From positions 1-13,531 of the forward strand of contig JACRDV010000081.1 in assembly GCA_024860865.1 (NCBI GenBank): a stretch of 13,531 bases of DNA, read 5' to 3'. The DNA is from Methanobacteriota archaeon. GTDB lineage: Archaea > JACRDV01. Within the stretch, counting starts at the first letter, position 1; every line of letters starts with the position of its first letter. Of the stretch, positions 6,384-12,552 are shown piece after piece. The notes beneath the pieces were generated by a model. The model was not told the DNA's origin and made no database searches. It saw only the letters and a program-made list of their open reading frames with translations. Both the position numbers and the translations under genes were made by a program.

Positions 6384-6407
6384 AAAAAACTACTTGAAAA
6401 GAAAAAA
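6384..6407 (-). terminator. Oligo-T terminator of the trmB-like gene
   Basis: Directly after the TAA at 6411-6409, the minus strand runs through T6 (6407-6402), T4 (6400-6397) and a further T6 (6389-6384). Archaeal transcription often ends at such T tracts without a hairpin. The remaining 6265-6383 is AT-rich, with no gene or repeat that I can support. Confidence 0.4.
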
Positions 6408-6408
6408 T

Positions 6409-7167
6409 TTAAAACATTAACTCAGTTGAATCTTTCCATAAATATTCAAAATACTCCTTTGCAAAGGTAGCGAGGCCTGGTTCATCTGACCAAATCCCAA
6501 GTTTCTCCTGCAGTGAAGCTAATAGCAATAAAATCTCTCTGCTATCAACAATCACCCCGCCGCCAAAAAGAGTTTCCTTGTATCTAACTTTAAGTTTAGG
6601 AAAAGGCTGCATGAACAATTTGATTTTTGGATTTTTTTCTGCAAATATCATTCGAACTTTAATTTCTTTTGTTTGAAAAACTTGAAGGAAAGGCTGGAGC
6701 CGAATTGCTTCAGGCTCCGTTAAACTCGGAACTACAACTAATACCTCATTCTGAGCGCGGCGCAACATTTCTTCTATTTTTGTTAAAACATTTCTAGCTC
6801 CGTGAATTATCCAAACATCTGGTCGCTTTGTCTCAGCTTGTTTTTCAAAAATGGGGTTAAGCTCTTGTAAAACGCTTTCTCCAGCTTGTGTAAGAGATCT
6901 TTCGAGTCTTTCTTGTGCTATTCTAATTGCATCTCCTGGTGGTTTAGCTCTGTATCTAATAGGCCTACCAGAATGAACTTCTAACCAACCTCTGTGTTCA
7001 AGTTTACTTAACACGTCATAAATTCTAGAGTAAGGAACACCGGCAATCTTACTTACATCACCTGCGGTCGAAGCACCAGCATTAACTAAGGCAACGTATA
7101 CCTTAATTTCATACTCCGTAAGACCAAATTGTCTAAGGGATTTTAGGACCTTTTCGCTAATTTCCAT
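6409..7167 (-). CDS. TrmB-family transcriptional regulator (wHTH plus PLD-like sensor domain)
   Basis: 252 residues. The N-terminal winged helix-turn-helix spans about 9-75 and has the TrmB signature: LRQFGLTEYEIKVYVALVNA (11-30), AGVPYSRIYDVLSKLEHRGW (42-61) and GRPIRYRAKPP (67-77). A helical linker covers about 78-112. The C-terminal domain (about 117-247), with IHGARNVLTKIEEMLRRA and FAKEYFEYLW, resembles the PLD-like sensor of short TrmB proteins. The longer sugar-binding domain of Thermococcus TrmB (about 340 residues) is absent, so a sugar ligand should not be assumed. The start is the ATG at 7167, with GGGG about six bases upstream. It is divergent from the Tes-like gene, so that gene, or trmB itself, is the obvious regulatory target. 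The ligand is unknown. Confidence 0.88.
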   Translation of the reverse strand: MEISEKVLKSLRQFGLTEYEIKVYVALVNAGASTAGDVSKIAGVPYSRIYDVLSKLEHRGWLEVHSGRPIRYRAKPPGDAIRIAQERLERSLTQAGESVLQELNPIFEKQAETKRPDVWIIHGARNVLTKIEEMLRRAQNEVLVVVPSLTEPEAIRLQPFLQVFQTKEIKVRMIFAEKNPKIKLFMQPFPKLKVRYKETLFGGGVIVDSREILLLLASLQEKLGIWSDEPGLATFAKEYFEYLWKDSTELMF

Positions 7168-7187
7168 GTTTTTACCCCTTTAGGTGG

Positions 7188-7207
7188 TAGATCCAAAATT
7201 TGATCTA
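7188..7207. promoter_or_regulatory. 20-bp dyad, candidate operator beside the trmB-like start
   Basis: TAGATC at 7188-7193 and GATCTA at 7202-7207 are perfect 6-bp arms around an 8-bp AT-rich centre (CAAAATTT). The size and two-half-site form suit a dimeric winged-helix protein. It begins 21 bases upstream of the trmB-like ATG, a position suited to autorepression. The binding protein is inferred, not shown. Confidence 0.45.
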
Positions 7208-7243
7208 TCTTGTTTCTGTTTGGAATACAAAAACGAAATAACT

Positions 7244-7264
7244 ACTTTTCAGATTATGAAAAGT
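7244..7264. promoter_or_regulatory. 21-bp dyad upstream of the Tes-like promoter
   Basis: ACTTTTC (7244-7250) and GAAAAGT (7258-7264) are perfect 7-bp arms around AGATTAT. It ends 11 bases upstream of the TATA box at 7276-7283, where an archaeal activator or repressor could contact TFB or TBP. Its half-sites differ from those of the 7188-7207 dyad. Confidence 0.4.
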
Positions 7265-7275
7265 TTGATAACATA

Positions 7276-7283
7276 TTTATATT
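7276..7283 (+). promoter_or_regulatory. TATA box of the Tes-like gene
   Basis: TTTATATT predicts a start of transcription near 7305. The leader would be about 33 bases and would contain the Shine-Dalgarno site at 7328-7333. Unlike several neighbours, this gene therefore appears to use a leadered mRNA. Confidence 0.5.
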
Positions 7284-7327
7284 TACTCCTAACAGTGGTA
7301 AATTCTAATTCTGATTTGTTTCTATCT

Positions 7328-7333
7328 GGAGGT
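7328..7333 (+). promoter_or_regulatory. Strong Shine-Dalgarno site fixing the GTG start
   Basis: GGAGGT lies five bases before the GTG at 7339, the strongest ribosome site in the window. It decides the start in favour of GTG, since no ATG is near. Confidence 0.75.
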
Positions 7334-7338
7334 CCCTT

Positions 7339-8841
7339 GTGGTCAAAACTAAAAGCATTTGCCCTGAATGTTTGAAAGCAATCGAAGCTGTGGTTTTTGA
7401 AAGGGATGGAAGGATTCTAATCGAGAAAGAATGCCCGGAACACGGAAAATTCAGTGATACGTACTGGGGAGATGCAAAGCTTTATTATCGGGCGCAAAAA
7501 TTTGCCTGCGATGGAAAAGGCGTTGAAAACCCAGCAACTAACCACGAAAATTGCCCATGGACCTGCGGTCTCTGTAATGGTCATCTCTCTCATTCTGTCC
7601 TCGGAATAATTGATGTGACCAATAGGTGCAACCTAAAATGCGATTTTTGTTTTGCTAATGCTGGTGCTGTTGGATATATTTACGAGCCAAATCAAGAGCA
7701 AATTTGGGAAATGTTATTAGCGCTTCGAAATAATAAACCAGTTCCTTGCCCCAGTGTACAAATGAGTGGCGGCGAGCCTTTAATTCGAAGTGATATCGTT
7801 GAACTAATTAAGCTTGCTAAAAAAGCTGGCTTTCCTCACACACAAATCGCAACCAATGGATTGATGCTTGCCAACAAGCCAGAGTTAGCAAAAGAACTTC
7901 GAGAGGCTGATTTAAACACAGTTTACCTTCAGTTTGACGGAGTGACACCTGAACCTTACCTAAAAGAGCGTGGTCTTAATCTCCTGCCTGAAAAACTTAA
8001 AGTTATTGAAAATTGCAGAAAAGTTGGGCTTGGGATCGTTTTAGTTCCGACTCTTGCAAAGGGTGTCAATGACAGCCAAATTGGAGACATGATTAGATTC
8101 GCAGCAAAAAATGCAGATATCATTCGAGGAGTGAATTTCCAACCAGTTAGTTTTGCTGGTAGAATCGCAAAAGAAGAGCGAGAGCAAAGAAGGATAACAA
8201 TTCCAGATTTAATGAAGCTAGTCGAAGCACAAACCGACGGAGAGATCGCAGCTGAAGACTTCTATCCAATTCCAAGCATAATTCCTTTCTCTGAATTTGT
8301 TTCTGCTTATGAAGCAATACCTCAAGTTGAATTCACTACCCATGTATGCTGCGGCGCTGCTACTTATGTCTTCCTCCATGATGGCCATTTCGTTCCAATA
8401 ACTAGATTCGTTAATGTTGAAGCTTTCTTTAAATTAATGAGCGAACTTGCGGCCGATATAAGAAAGTGGGGAGTTTTAGGTAAAGCCAAGGCCATACTAA
8501 AAGCAACTACTTCTCTTTCAAAAATAGTTGATGAAAAAAATAAGCCGAAGTGGTTTGACTTTAAGGAATTGATCATTAACATACTTGAAAAACGAAATTA
8601 CGATGCACTTGCCGAGTTCCATTATAAGAGTTTATTTATCGGTTGTATGCATTTCCAAGATGCTTACAATTTTGATATTGAGCGGGTGAAGCGCTGTGTA
8701 ATTCACTATGCCGTCCCGGATGGGCGAATCATACCATTCTGTGCTATGAATACGATTTATAGAGAAAAGATTGAAAAGCAATTTAGTAAGCCATTGGTTA
8801 TCTCAACTGTTCCATCCGAAACAGCTGCTGTTCAGAGTTAA
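7339..8841 (+). CDS. tes: Tetraether lipid synthase-like radical SAM protein (COG1964)
   Basis: 500 residues. Tes (MJ0619/MA_1486 type) couples the phytanyl tails of two archaeol lipids to form membrane-spanning tetraethers. In order the protein shows a CPEC pair (C8, C11) with CPEHG at 32-36, a second Cys group at C57, C72, C76 and C79, and the radical SAM motif CNLKCDFC (C97, C101, C104). MSGGEP at 142-147 binds SAM. C-terminal Cys include CC at 337-338, C436 in FIGCMHFQDAYNF, C453 and C468, which could ligand auxiliary clusters. This layout and length fit Tes. COG1964 also has paralogues of unknown substrate, so the exact reaction is inferred. The GTG start has GGAGGT five bases upstream. 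A TrmB-type regulator is divergent, and carS lies about 1.6 kb to the left. Confidence 0.75.
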   Translation: MVKTKSICPECLKAIEAVVFERDGRILIEKECPEHGKFSDTYWGDAKLYYRAQKFACDGKGVENPATNHENCPWTCGLCNGHLSHSVLGIIDVTNRCNLKCDFCFANAGAVGYIYEPNQEQIWEMLLALRNNKPVPCPSVQMSGGEPLIRSDIVELIKLAKKAGFPHTQIATNGLMLANKPELAKELREADLNTVYLQFDGVTPEPYLKERGLNLLPEKLKVIENCRKVGLGIVLVPTLAKGVNDSQIGDMIRFAAKNADIIRGVNFQPVSFAGRIAKEEREQRRITIPDLMKLVEAQTDGEIAAEDFYPIPSIIPFSEFVSAYEAIPQVEFTTHVCCGAATYVFLHDGHFVPITRFVNVEAFFKLMSELAADIRKWGVLGKAKAILKATTSLSKIVDEKNKPKWFDFKELIINILEKRNYDALAEFHYKSLFIGCMHFQDAYNFDIERVKRCVIHYAVPDGRIIPFCAMNTIYREKIEKQFSKPLVISTVPSETAAVQS

Positions 8842-8917
8842 ATACAACAAAACTTCTCAAATATTTAAATTTTAGCCAGTTTAGTATAAAAATTTAAAAT
8901 TTATTGATAATTACTAT

Positions 8918-8925
8918 ACAATTGT
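8918..8925. promoter_or_regulatory. ACAATTGT palindrome, possible extra operator half-sites
   Basis: This 8-bp perfect palindrome shares the ATTGT/ACAAT half-site with the inverted repeat at 8958-8996. Together they suggest several binding sites for one regulator upstream of the first winged-helix gene. The surrounding spacer (8842-9025) is very AT-rich, so chance is a real possibility. Confidence 0.25.
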
Positions 8926-8957
8926 TAAAATTATATAATCGTTATTAAATAAAAATT

Positions 8958-8996
8958 CTTATTGTAAGATATTTATAATTATATATGCACAATAAG
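8958..8996. promoter_or_regulatory. Inverted repeat centred on the TATA box of the first wHTH gene
   Basis: CTTATTGT (8958-8965) and ACAATAAG (8989-8996) are perfect 8-bp arms. Their midpoint, 8977, falls on the TATA-like TTTATAAT (8972-8979). Predicted transcription would start near 9002 and the gene begins at 9026. A protein bound to both arms would exclude TBP, so repression, perhaps autoregulation by the wHTH proteins, is a reasonable inference. Confidence 0.45.
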
Positions 8997-9025
8997 ACTA
9001 AAGCTAAAAAAATTAAAGGGTTATT

Positions 9026-9298
9026 ATGGTTTTTACAGTCAGAAAGCGCGCTATAGACATTTTAAAAATTATGGTAAAAGATAGAAAGCCAATTACAGCT
9101 AAAGAGATTTCTTTCCGAGGAAAACTGCCATTACCAACTGTTCATCAAACTATCAAAGTTTTAGAAGAAAGTAGATTAATTGAAAAAGAGAAAGAGGAAA
9201 GCGGAGAGGCCTATTGGAAAGTTGTTCCGAGAGAGAAAGCAAATAAACTAATTCTTCAATTTATTGATGAGATTTTAGACCAAGTGTACGCGAAATAG
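9026..9298 (+). CDS. Small winged-helix DNA-binding protein (paralogue A)
   Basis: 90 residues. A winged helix-turn-helix fills about 8-67: helix 1 RAIDILKIMVKD, helix 2 ITAKEISFRG, recognition helix LPTVHQTIKVLEESRLIE and a wing ending GEAYWKVV (60-67). A C-terminal amphipathic helix (REKANKLILQFIDEILDQV, 69-87) probably dimerises. It resembles small archaeal MarR/ArsR-like regulators without a ligand domain. The ATG at 9026 has AAAGGG five bases upstream (9015-9020). Hand alignment with the next gene product gives about 33 identities in 83 ungapped positions (near 40%), so the two are tandem paralogues. The regulated genes are unknown. The inverted repeat at its own promoter suggests autoregulation. 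Confidence 0.8.
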   Translation: MVFTVRKRAIDILKIMVKDRKPITAKEISFRGKLPLPTVHQTIKVLEESRLIEKEKEESGEAYWKVVPREKANKLILQFIDEILDQVYAK

Positions 9299-9355
9299 CC
9301 CTTTTTGTTTGTTTTAACTTAGCTTCTTCAACGAAAATTATTTATTATTATTTTG

Positions 9356-9370
9356 TTATTATCATAATAA
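9356..9370. promoter_or_regulatory. 15-bp perfect palindrome at the second wHTH promoter
   Basis: TTATTATCATAATAA has perfect 7-bp arms around a single C, 20 bases before the ATG at 9391. It would overlap the core promoter or transcript start of the second wHTH gene, so it could be an operator. The AT-only arms make a coincidental palindrome plausible. The rest of 9299-9390 is AT-rich spacer. Confidence 0.35.
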
Positions 9371-9390
9371 TAGTGGTATTACATTCTATA

Positions 9391-9693
9391 ATGGGTTTTA
9401 TATTGAAAATAGTTCGGCTACATGATAGAGAGATAGATGTTTGGAAAACTCTTTGCAAAGAAAAGAGATCTCTCACTGTAAATGAAATTGCAAATATTAG
9501 CAAAATTCCACTGCCGAGTATCTACGACAATGTTCGAGAATTAGTTACAAAGAACCTGGTTATAAAAGACAAGGAAGAAGGTGGAGAAGTCTATTGGAAA
9601 GCTGTTTCAAGAGAAGAGGCGCGAAAGACCCTAGGGATATACGTAGACGAGGTTTTAGATGAAATTTTCGGGAAAGATAATGGATCGCATTAA
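9391..9693 (+). CDS. Small winged-helix DNA-binding protein (paralogue B)
   Basis: 100 residues from the ATG at 9391; an in-frame GTG at 9373 would add six. The fold matches the preceding gene: helix REIDVWKTLCKE, then LTVNEIANISKIPLPSIYDN with the recognition helix, a wing ending GGEVYWKAV, and a C-terminal helix REEARKTLGIYVDEVLDEIF. The region around the recognition helix differs from paralogue A (SIYDNVREL against TVHQTIKVL), so the two may read different sites. The last 14 bases overlap the KaiC-like gene start (9680-9693), which indicates translational coupling and a shared task. Neither start has a strong Shine-Dalgarno site. Whether A and B form heterodimers cannot be told from sequence. 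Confidence 0.78.
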   Translation: MGFILKIVRLHDREIDVWKTLCKEKRSLTVNEIANISKIPLPSIYDNVRELVTKNLVIKDKEEGGEVYWKAVSREEARKTLGIYVDEVLDEIFGKDNGSH

Positions 9694-10408
9694 ATCAGGC
9701 ATCATTGGTTTAGATTATATAATTGGAGGCGGCTTCTTCCAATCATCAACTATTCTTATTTCTGGCGGAGCCGGAACTGGCAAAAGCATTTTTGGAATCC
9801 AATTTTTATACAAAGGCGCCATGGAGCACAATGAAAATGGAATCCTTCTAGCTGTTGAAGAGCGACCGCGAGATATCCGGCGTTACATGCTTGGGTTTGG
9901 CTGGGACCTTAAAAAACTTGAAGACCAGAATAAACTTGTAATTATCGATGCCTCAGCTGCGAGGCTTGGAATTCCTAGTGGAGAAAAGTATGTAGAGATG
10001 CGGCCTTTTGAGTTAGATTCTTTAATGAGCACAATAATTAAAATAATAGAAAAAATTCAAGCAAAGCGCCTTGTAATTGATTCTATCCCCTCTCTATTTT
10101 TACAGCAAGAACATGAGCTTGCAATACGAAGAGAGATTCTCAGGCTAGGAGCTCTTTTGTCTGAAACAGGTTGTACTGCAATTTTAACAACTGAGGCAGA
10201 TACACAGGGAAACAAGCTCAGTAAATTTGGAGTGGAAGAATTCATTGCTCAAGGCCTTGTTCTATTGTCCCTGAAAGAGCAAGCTACAGAACTAAAGAGG
10301 AGCTTAATTGTATTGAAAATGAGGGGGACCAAACACAGTACGCGCAGATATCCTTTTGATATCACTCCCAATGGGATAGTTATGCACACCAGCGAAGAAG
10401 CCTATTAA
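9680..10408 (+). CDS. Single-domain KaiC-like RecA-superfamily ATPase
   Basis: 242 residues. The N-terminus MDRIKSGIIGLDYIIGGGF is the usual KaiC-family opening. Walker A is GGAGTGKS at 29-36, the acidic pair EE at 60-61 sits in VEERP, and Walker B is LVIDS at 131-135. KMRGTKHS at 213-220 followed by RYPFDIT matches the C-terminal KaiC signature, in the segment that in KaiC senses the neighbouring subunit. It is one RecA domain, half the length of cyanobacterial KaiC, as is common in archaea where such proteins are linked to signalling, often with no defined role. I chose the ATG at 9680 over one at 9659 because it begins at the conserved motif. It is coupled to wHTH paralogue B, which suggests that it controls, or is controlled by, the wHTH proteins. 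Confidence 0.88.
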   Translation: MDRIKSGIIGLDYIIGGGFFQSSTILISGGAGTGKSIFGIQFLYKGAMEHNENGILLAVEERPRDIRRYMLGFGWDLKKLEDQNKLVIIDASAARLGIPSGEKYVEMRPFELDSLMSTIIKIIEKIQAKRLVIDSIPSLFLQQEHELAIRREILRLGALLSETGCTAILTTEADTQGNKLSKFGVEEFIAQGLVLLSLKEQATELKRSLIVLKMRGTKHSTRRYPFDITPNGIVMHTSEEAY

Positions 10409-10413
10409 CAGTG

Positions 10414-10431
10414 ATTTTTTTAAGTTTTTAT
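10414..10431 (+). terminator. Oligo-T terminator after the KaiC-like gene
   Basis: A T7 run (10415-10421) and a T5 run (10425-10429) start a few bases after the TAA at 10406-10408. This is the usual hairpin-free archaeal signal. The remaining convergent spacer up to the CBS gene end at 10509 shows nothing else. Confidence 0.45.
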
Positions 10432-10508
10432 TAAAAGTTATTGCTTATAGAGCTAAGAGAAATTGAAGCAGTTTAGTAATAAAAAAGATTTTGTAACAAG
10501 TTATACAT

Positions 10509-10943
10509 TCAGCCAAAAAGCCACTTGAAAGCCTCAAGATAAGAAATTCCACGCGAGACAGCGCTAACTATGTCATGGGAGCTTACTATCCCTACAAGTT
10601 TTTCGCCTTTGATCACTGGGAGATGTCGCACTCCTTTATTTTTCATAAGCTCTGCTGCTTCTTTTATTGTTGTATTCGGAGAACAAATGATAACTGGGCT
10701 TGACATAGTGTCCTTGACTTTAGCCTCACTAATTTCAATGCCTTTCGCGACAGCTTTGAGGAAATCGCTTTCGGTAACTATGCCTCTGACTTTGTCTTCT
10801 TCTATTACTACTAAAGAACCTATTTTACGTTCAGTCATCAATCTGGCAGCATCACTTAGACTTTTTCCAGGCTCTATTGTAACAACATCTTTTATCATTA
10901 TACTCTCAACAGTATCATATTCATAAACCAAGAGCTCACCCAA
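10509..10943 (-). CDS. CBS-domain pair protein
   Basis: 144 residues made of two CBS motifs, about 13-70 (VESIMIKDVVTIEPGKSLSD to GIVTESDFLKAVAKG) and 76-133 (VKDTMSSPVIICSPNTTIKE to GIVSSHDIVSAVSRG). Such stand-alone Bateman modules bind adenine nucleotides or S-adenosyl compounds and report energy or metabolite status. No effector domain is attached, so the partner is unknown. The start is a TTG at 10943. TTTATTAG at 10964-10971 is centred about 25 bases upstream, implying a leaderless message. A second TTG at 10931, just after GGTGAG, is an alternative that would shorten the protein by four residues. It converges on the KaiC-like gene, so co-transcription with that module is not indicated. 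Confidence 0.88.
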   Translation of the reverse strand: MGELLVYEYDTVESIMIKDVVTIEPGKSLSDAARLMTERKIGSLVVIEEDKVRGIVTESDFLKAVAKGIEISEAKVKDTMSSPVIICSPNTTIKEAAELMKNKGVRHLPVIKGEKLVGIVSSHDIVSAVSRGISYLEAFKWLFG

Positions 10944-10963
10944 TTTTGAATAAGAATACGCGC

Positions 10964-10971
10964 TAATAAAT
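10964..10971 (-). promoter_or_regulatory. TATA box of the CBS-pair gene
   Basis: TTTATTAG on the minus strand is centred about 25 bases upstream of the TTG at 10943, consistent with a leaderless transcript starting at that codon. The rest of 10972-11090 is AT-rich spacer in which I see nothing. Confidence 0.4.
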
Positions 10972-11090
10972 CTTTTTTCAAAAATTCAAGAGTTCAAAGG
11001 ACCTTAAATGATTTAAAAATCTTAGAGATTCCATCACCATACCAGTATTTATGTGAGCCTAAAATTATCTCTTATTTAAAAATTCCAAAA

Positions 11091-11444
11091 TTATTTTTCT
11101 TGGAAAATTATTTGATTGCCGATTTCTATGCTTGTTTTTTTAATTGTGCCTGCTTGCAGCTCTACAATCCATTTTGCCTCCTGTTTTGGAAAATAAAATC
11201 GCCAAGGTTTGAGCTCTTTAATTAACTCAACTACTCGGCCAGTTCGATCTAAGAATAACACATCAATTGGAAAGAACATGAAAAATGTGTGGATGCCGTT
11301 TTTAGCCTGTAAATGGACCTCAATAACCAAGGCTGTGTCCTTTGGAAATTCCCTTTTAAACATGAGCCCAATCGCTCTAGAAAAGAAAGAGTGCGCAAAA
11401 TTTACTTTTCCAGCCAGCAATATGCCTTTTGTTTCGTTAAACAT
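11091..11444 (-). CDS. DUF192-family protein
   Basis: 117 residues. The family signature is clear: FSRAIGLMFKREFPKDTALV (21-40), HTFFMFFPIDVLFLDRTGRV (52-71), LKPWRFY (78-84) and WIVELQAGTI (92-101). The common DUF192 role is unknown. The fold is a small beta-barrel, and many bacterial members are exported. I see no signal peptide or lipobox here, so this copy is probably cytoplasmic. The start is the ATG at 11444. It is divergent from fen1 with a 48-base spacer, and no operon partner is evident. Confidence 0.88.
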   Translation of the reverse strand: MFNETKGILLAGKVNFAHSFFSRAIGLMFKREFPKDTALVIEVHLQAKNGIHTFFMFFPIDVLFLDRTGRVVELIKELKPWRFYFPKQEAKWIVELQAGTIKKTSIEIGNQIIFQEK

Positions 11445-11492
11445 ACTAAAAAATTAATTTACCCCGAAGCCAATAATTCTTTTGGGATTGCT

Positions 11493-12539
11493 TTGGGAGT
11501 TCAATTAGGGGATCTAATCTCCAAGAAGGTCATTTCTTTTGATTTGCTGAGGGGGAAAATTATAGCGTTGGATGCTTACAATTGTTTGTATCAGTTCTTA
11601 TCGATAATTAGACAGCCAGATGGGACACCGCTCAAGACATCGAATGGTAAAATCACTTCCCATATCTCTGGCTTATTATATAGAACAATCAATCTAATTG
11701 AGCTCGGAGTTAAGCCAACTTATGTTTTTGATGGGGAGCCACACGAGCTCAAATCCTCAACAATTGAAGGGCGCCAAATTATTCGCAGACGGGCGAGAGA
11801 AGAATGGATAAAAGCAATTGAGATTGGAGCACCTGCTGAAGAGATTAGAAGAGTTGCGCAAGCATCTTCAAGGCTTTCTGAAGAGATGATTGAAGAGTCA
11901 AAACAGCTGCTGGAAATTATGGGTGTTCCATGGGTTCAATCGCCCTCTGAAGGCGAGGCACAAGCTGCTTATATGGCAAATAAAGGAACGGTCCACGCTG
12001 CTGGCAGTCAGGACTGGGATAGCATACTCTATGGAGCACCTAGGCTTGTTCGAAATTTGACTATAACTGGAAAAAGAAAGCTACCGAGAAAAAATGTTTG
12101 GGTCGAAGTTGAGCTAGAGCTCATTGAGTTGGAAAAAGTTTTACAAGAGCTCAATTTAACGCGCGAACAACTGGTCGACTTAGCAATTTTAATCGGTACT
12201 GATTATAATCCAGACGGATTGAAAAAAGTTGGGCCGAAAAGAGCACTTGAGTTGGTCCGAAAGTTCGGTTCAATTGAAAAGATGTTAAACGACCCTGAAT
12301 GGGAATCCCGTATTAAGGAGGAAATACTAGCTGACCCTTTGGAGATTCGAGAAATTTTCTTGAAACCAAAAGTTACAGACAAATACAAACTCCAATGGAA
12401 AGAGCCTCAGGCTGAGAAAGTAATTGATTTTTTGTACTCAAAGCGCGAATTCTCTGAAGAAAGAATAAAAAAAGCGTTGGAAAGGCTACAAAAAGCAATG
12501 GTTGAAAGAAAACAAGCGACATTAGAGAGATTCTTTTAA
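11493..12539 (+). CDS. fen1: Flap endonuclease 1 (FEN-1)
   Basis: 348 residues, the usual archaeal length. FEN-1 removes 5' flaps in Okazaki-fragment maturation and long-patch repair. The metal-binding acidic residues are all present: D27, D80, E153, E155 (EGEAQ), D174 and D176 (SQDWDS), and D237 (GTDYN). GVGPKR-type helix-hairpin-helix sequence appears as KKVGPKRALELV (244-255). The last eight residues, QATLERFF, form a perfect PCNA-binding PIP box (QxxLxxFF). I placed the start at a TTG (11493) giving MGVQLGDL. This matches the family N-terminus, in which Gly2 lies near the active site. The same frame stays open upstream to 11313, but that extension only runs antisense through DUF192 and has no FEN-1 character. 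Confidence 0.95.
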   Translation: MGVQLGDLISKKVISFDLLRGKIIALDAYNCLYQFLSIIRQPDGTPLKTSNGKITSHISGLLYRTINLIELGVKPTYVFDGEPHELKSSTIEGRQIIRRRAREEWIKAIEIGAPAEEIRRVAQASSRLSEEMIEESKQLLEIMGVPWVQSPSEGEAQAAYMANKGTVHAAGSQDWDSILYGAPRLVRNLTITGKRKLPRKNVWVEVELELIELEKVLQELNLTREQLVDLAILIGTDYNPDGLKKVGPKRALELVRKFGSIEKMLNDPEWESRIKEEILADPLEIREIFLKPKVTDKYKLQWKEPQAEKVIDFLYSKREFSEERIKKALERLQKAMVERKQATLERFF

Positions 12540-12552
12540 ACCGGATTAGAAT

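Noticed and set aside
5777-6408. SRP RNA, RNase P RNA or guide RNA in the longest stretch without an intact gene
   Set aside because: None of the conserved sequence blocks of SRP, RNase P, C/D or H/ACA RNAs could be found on either strand.
10570-10926. 118-codon rightward frame antisense to the CBS gene
   Set aside because: It is a shadow of the CBS-pair gene, with no motif or ribosome site of its own.
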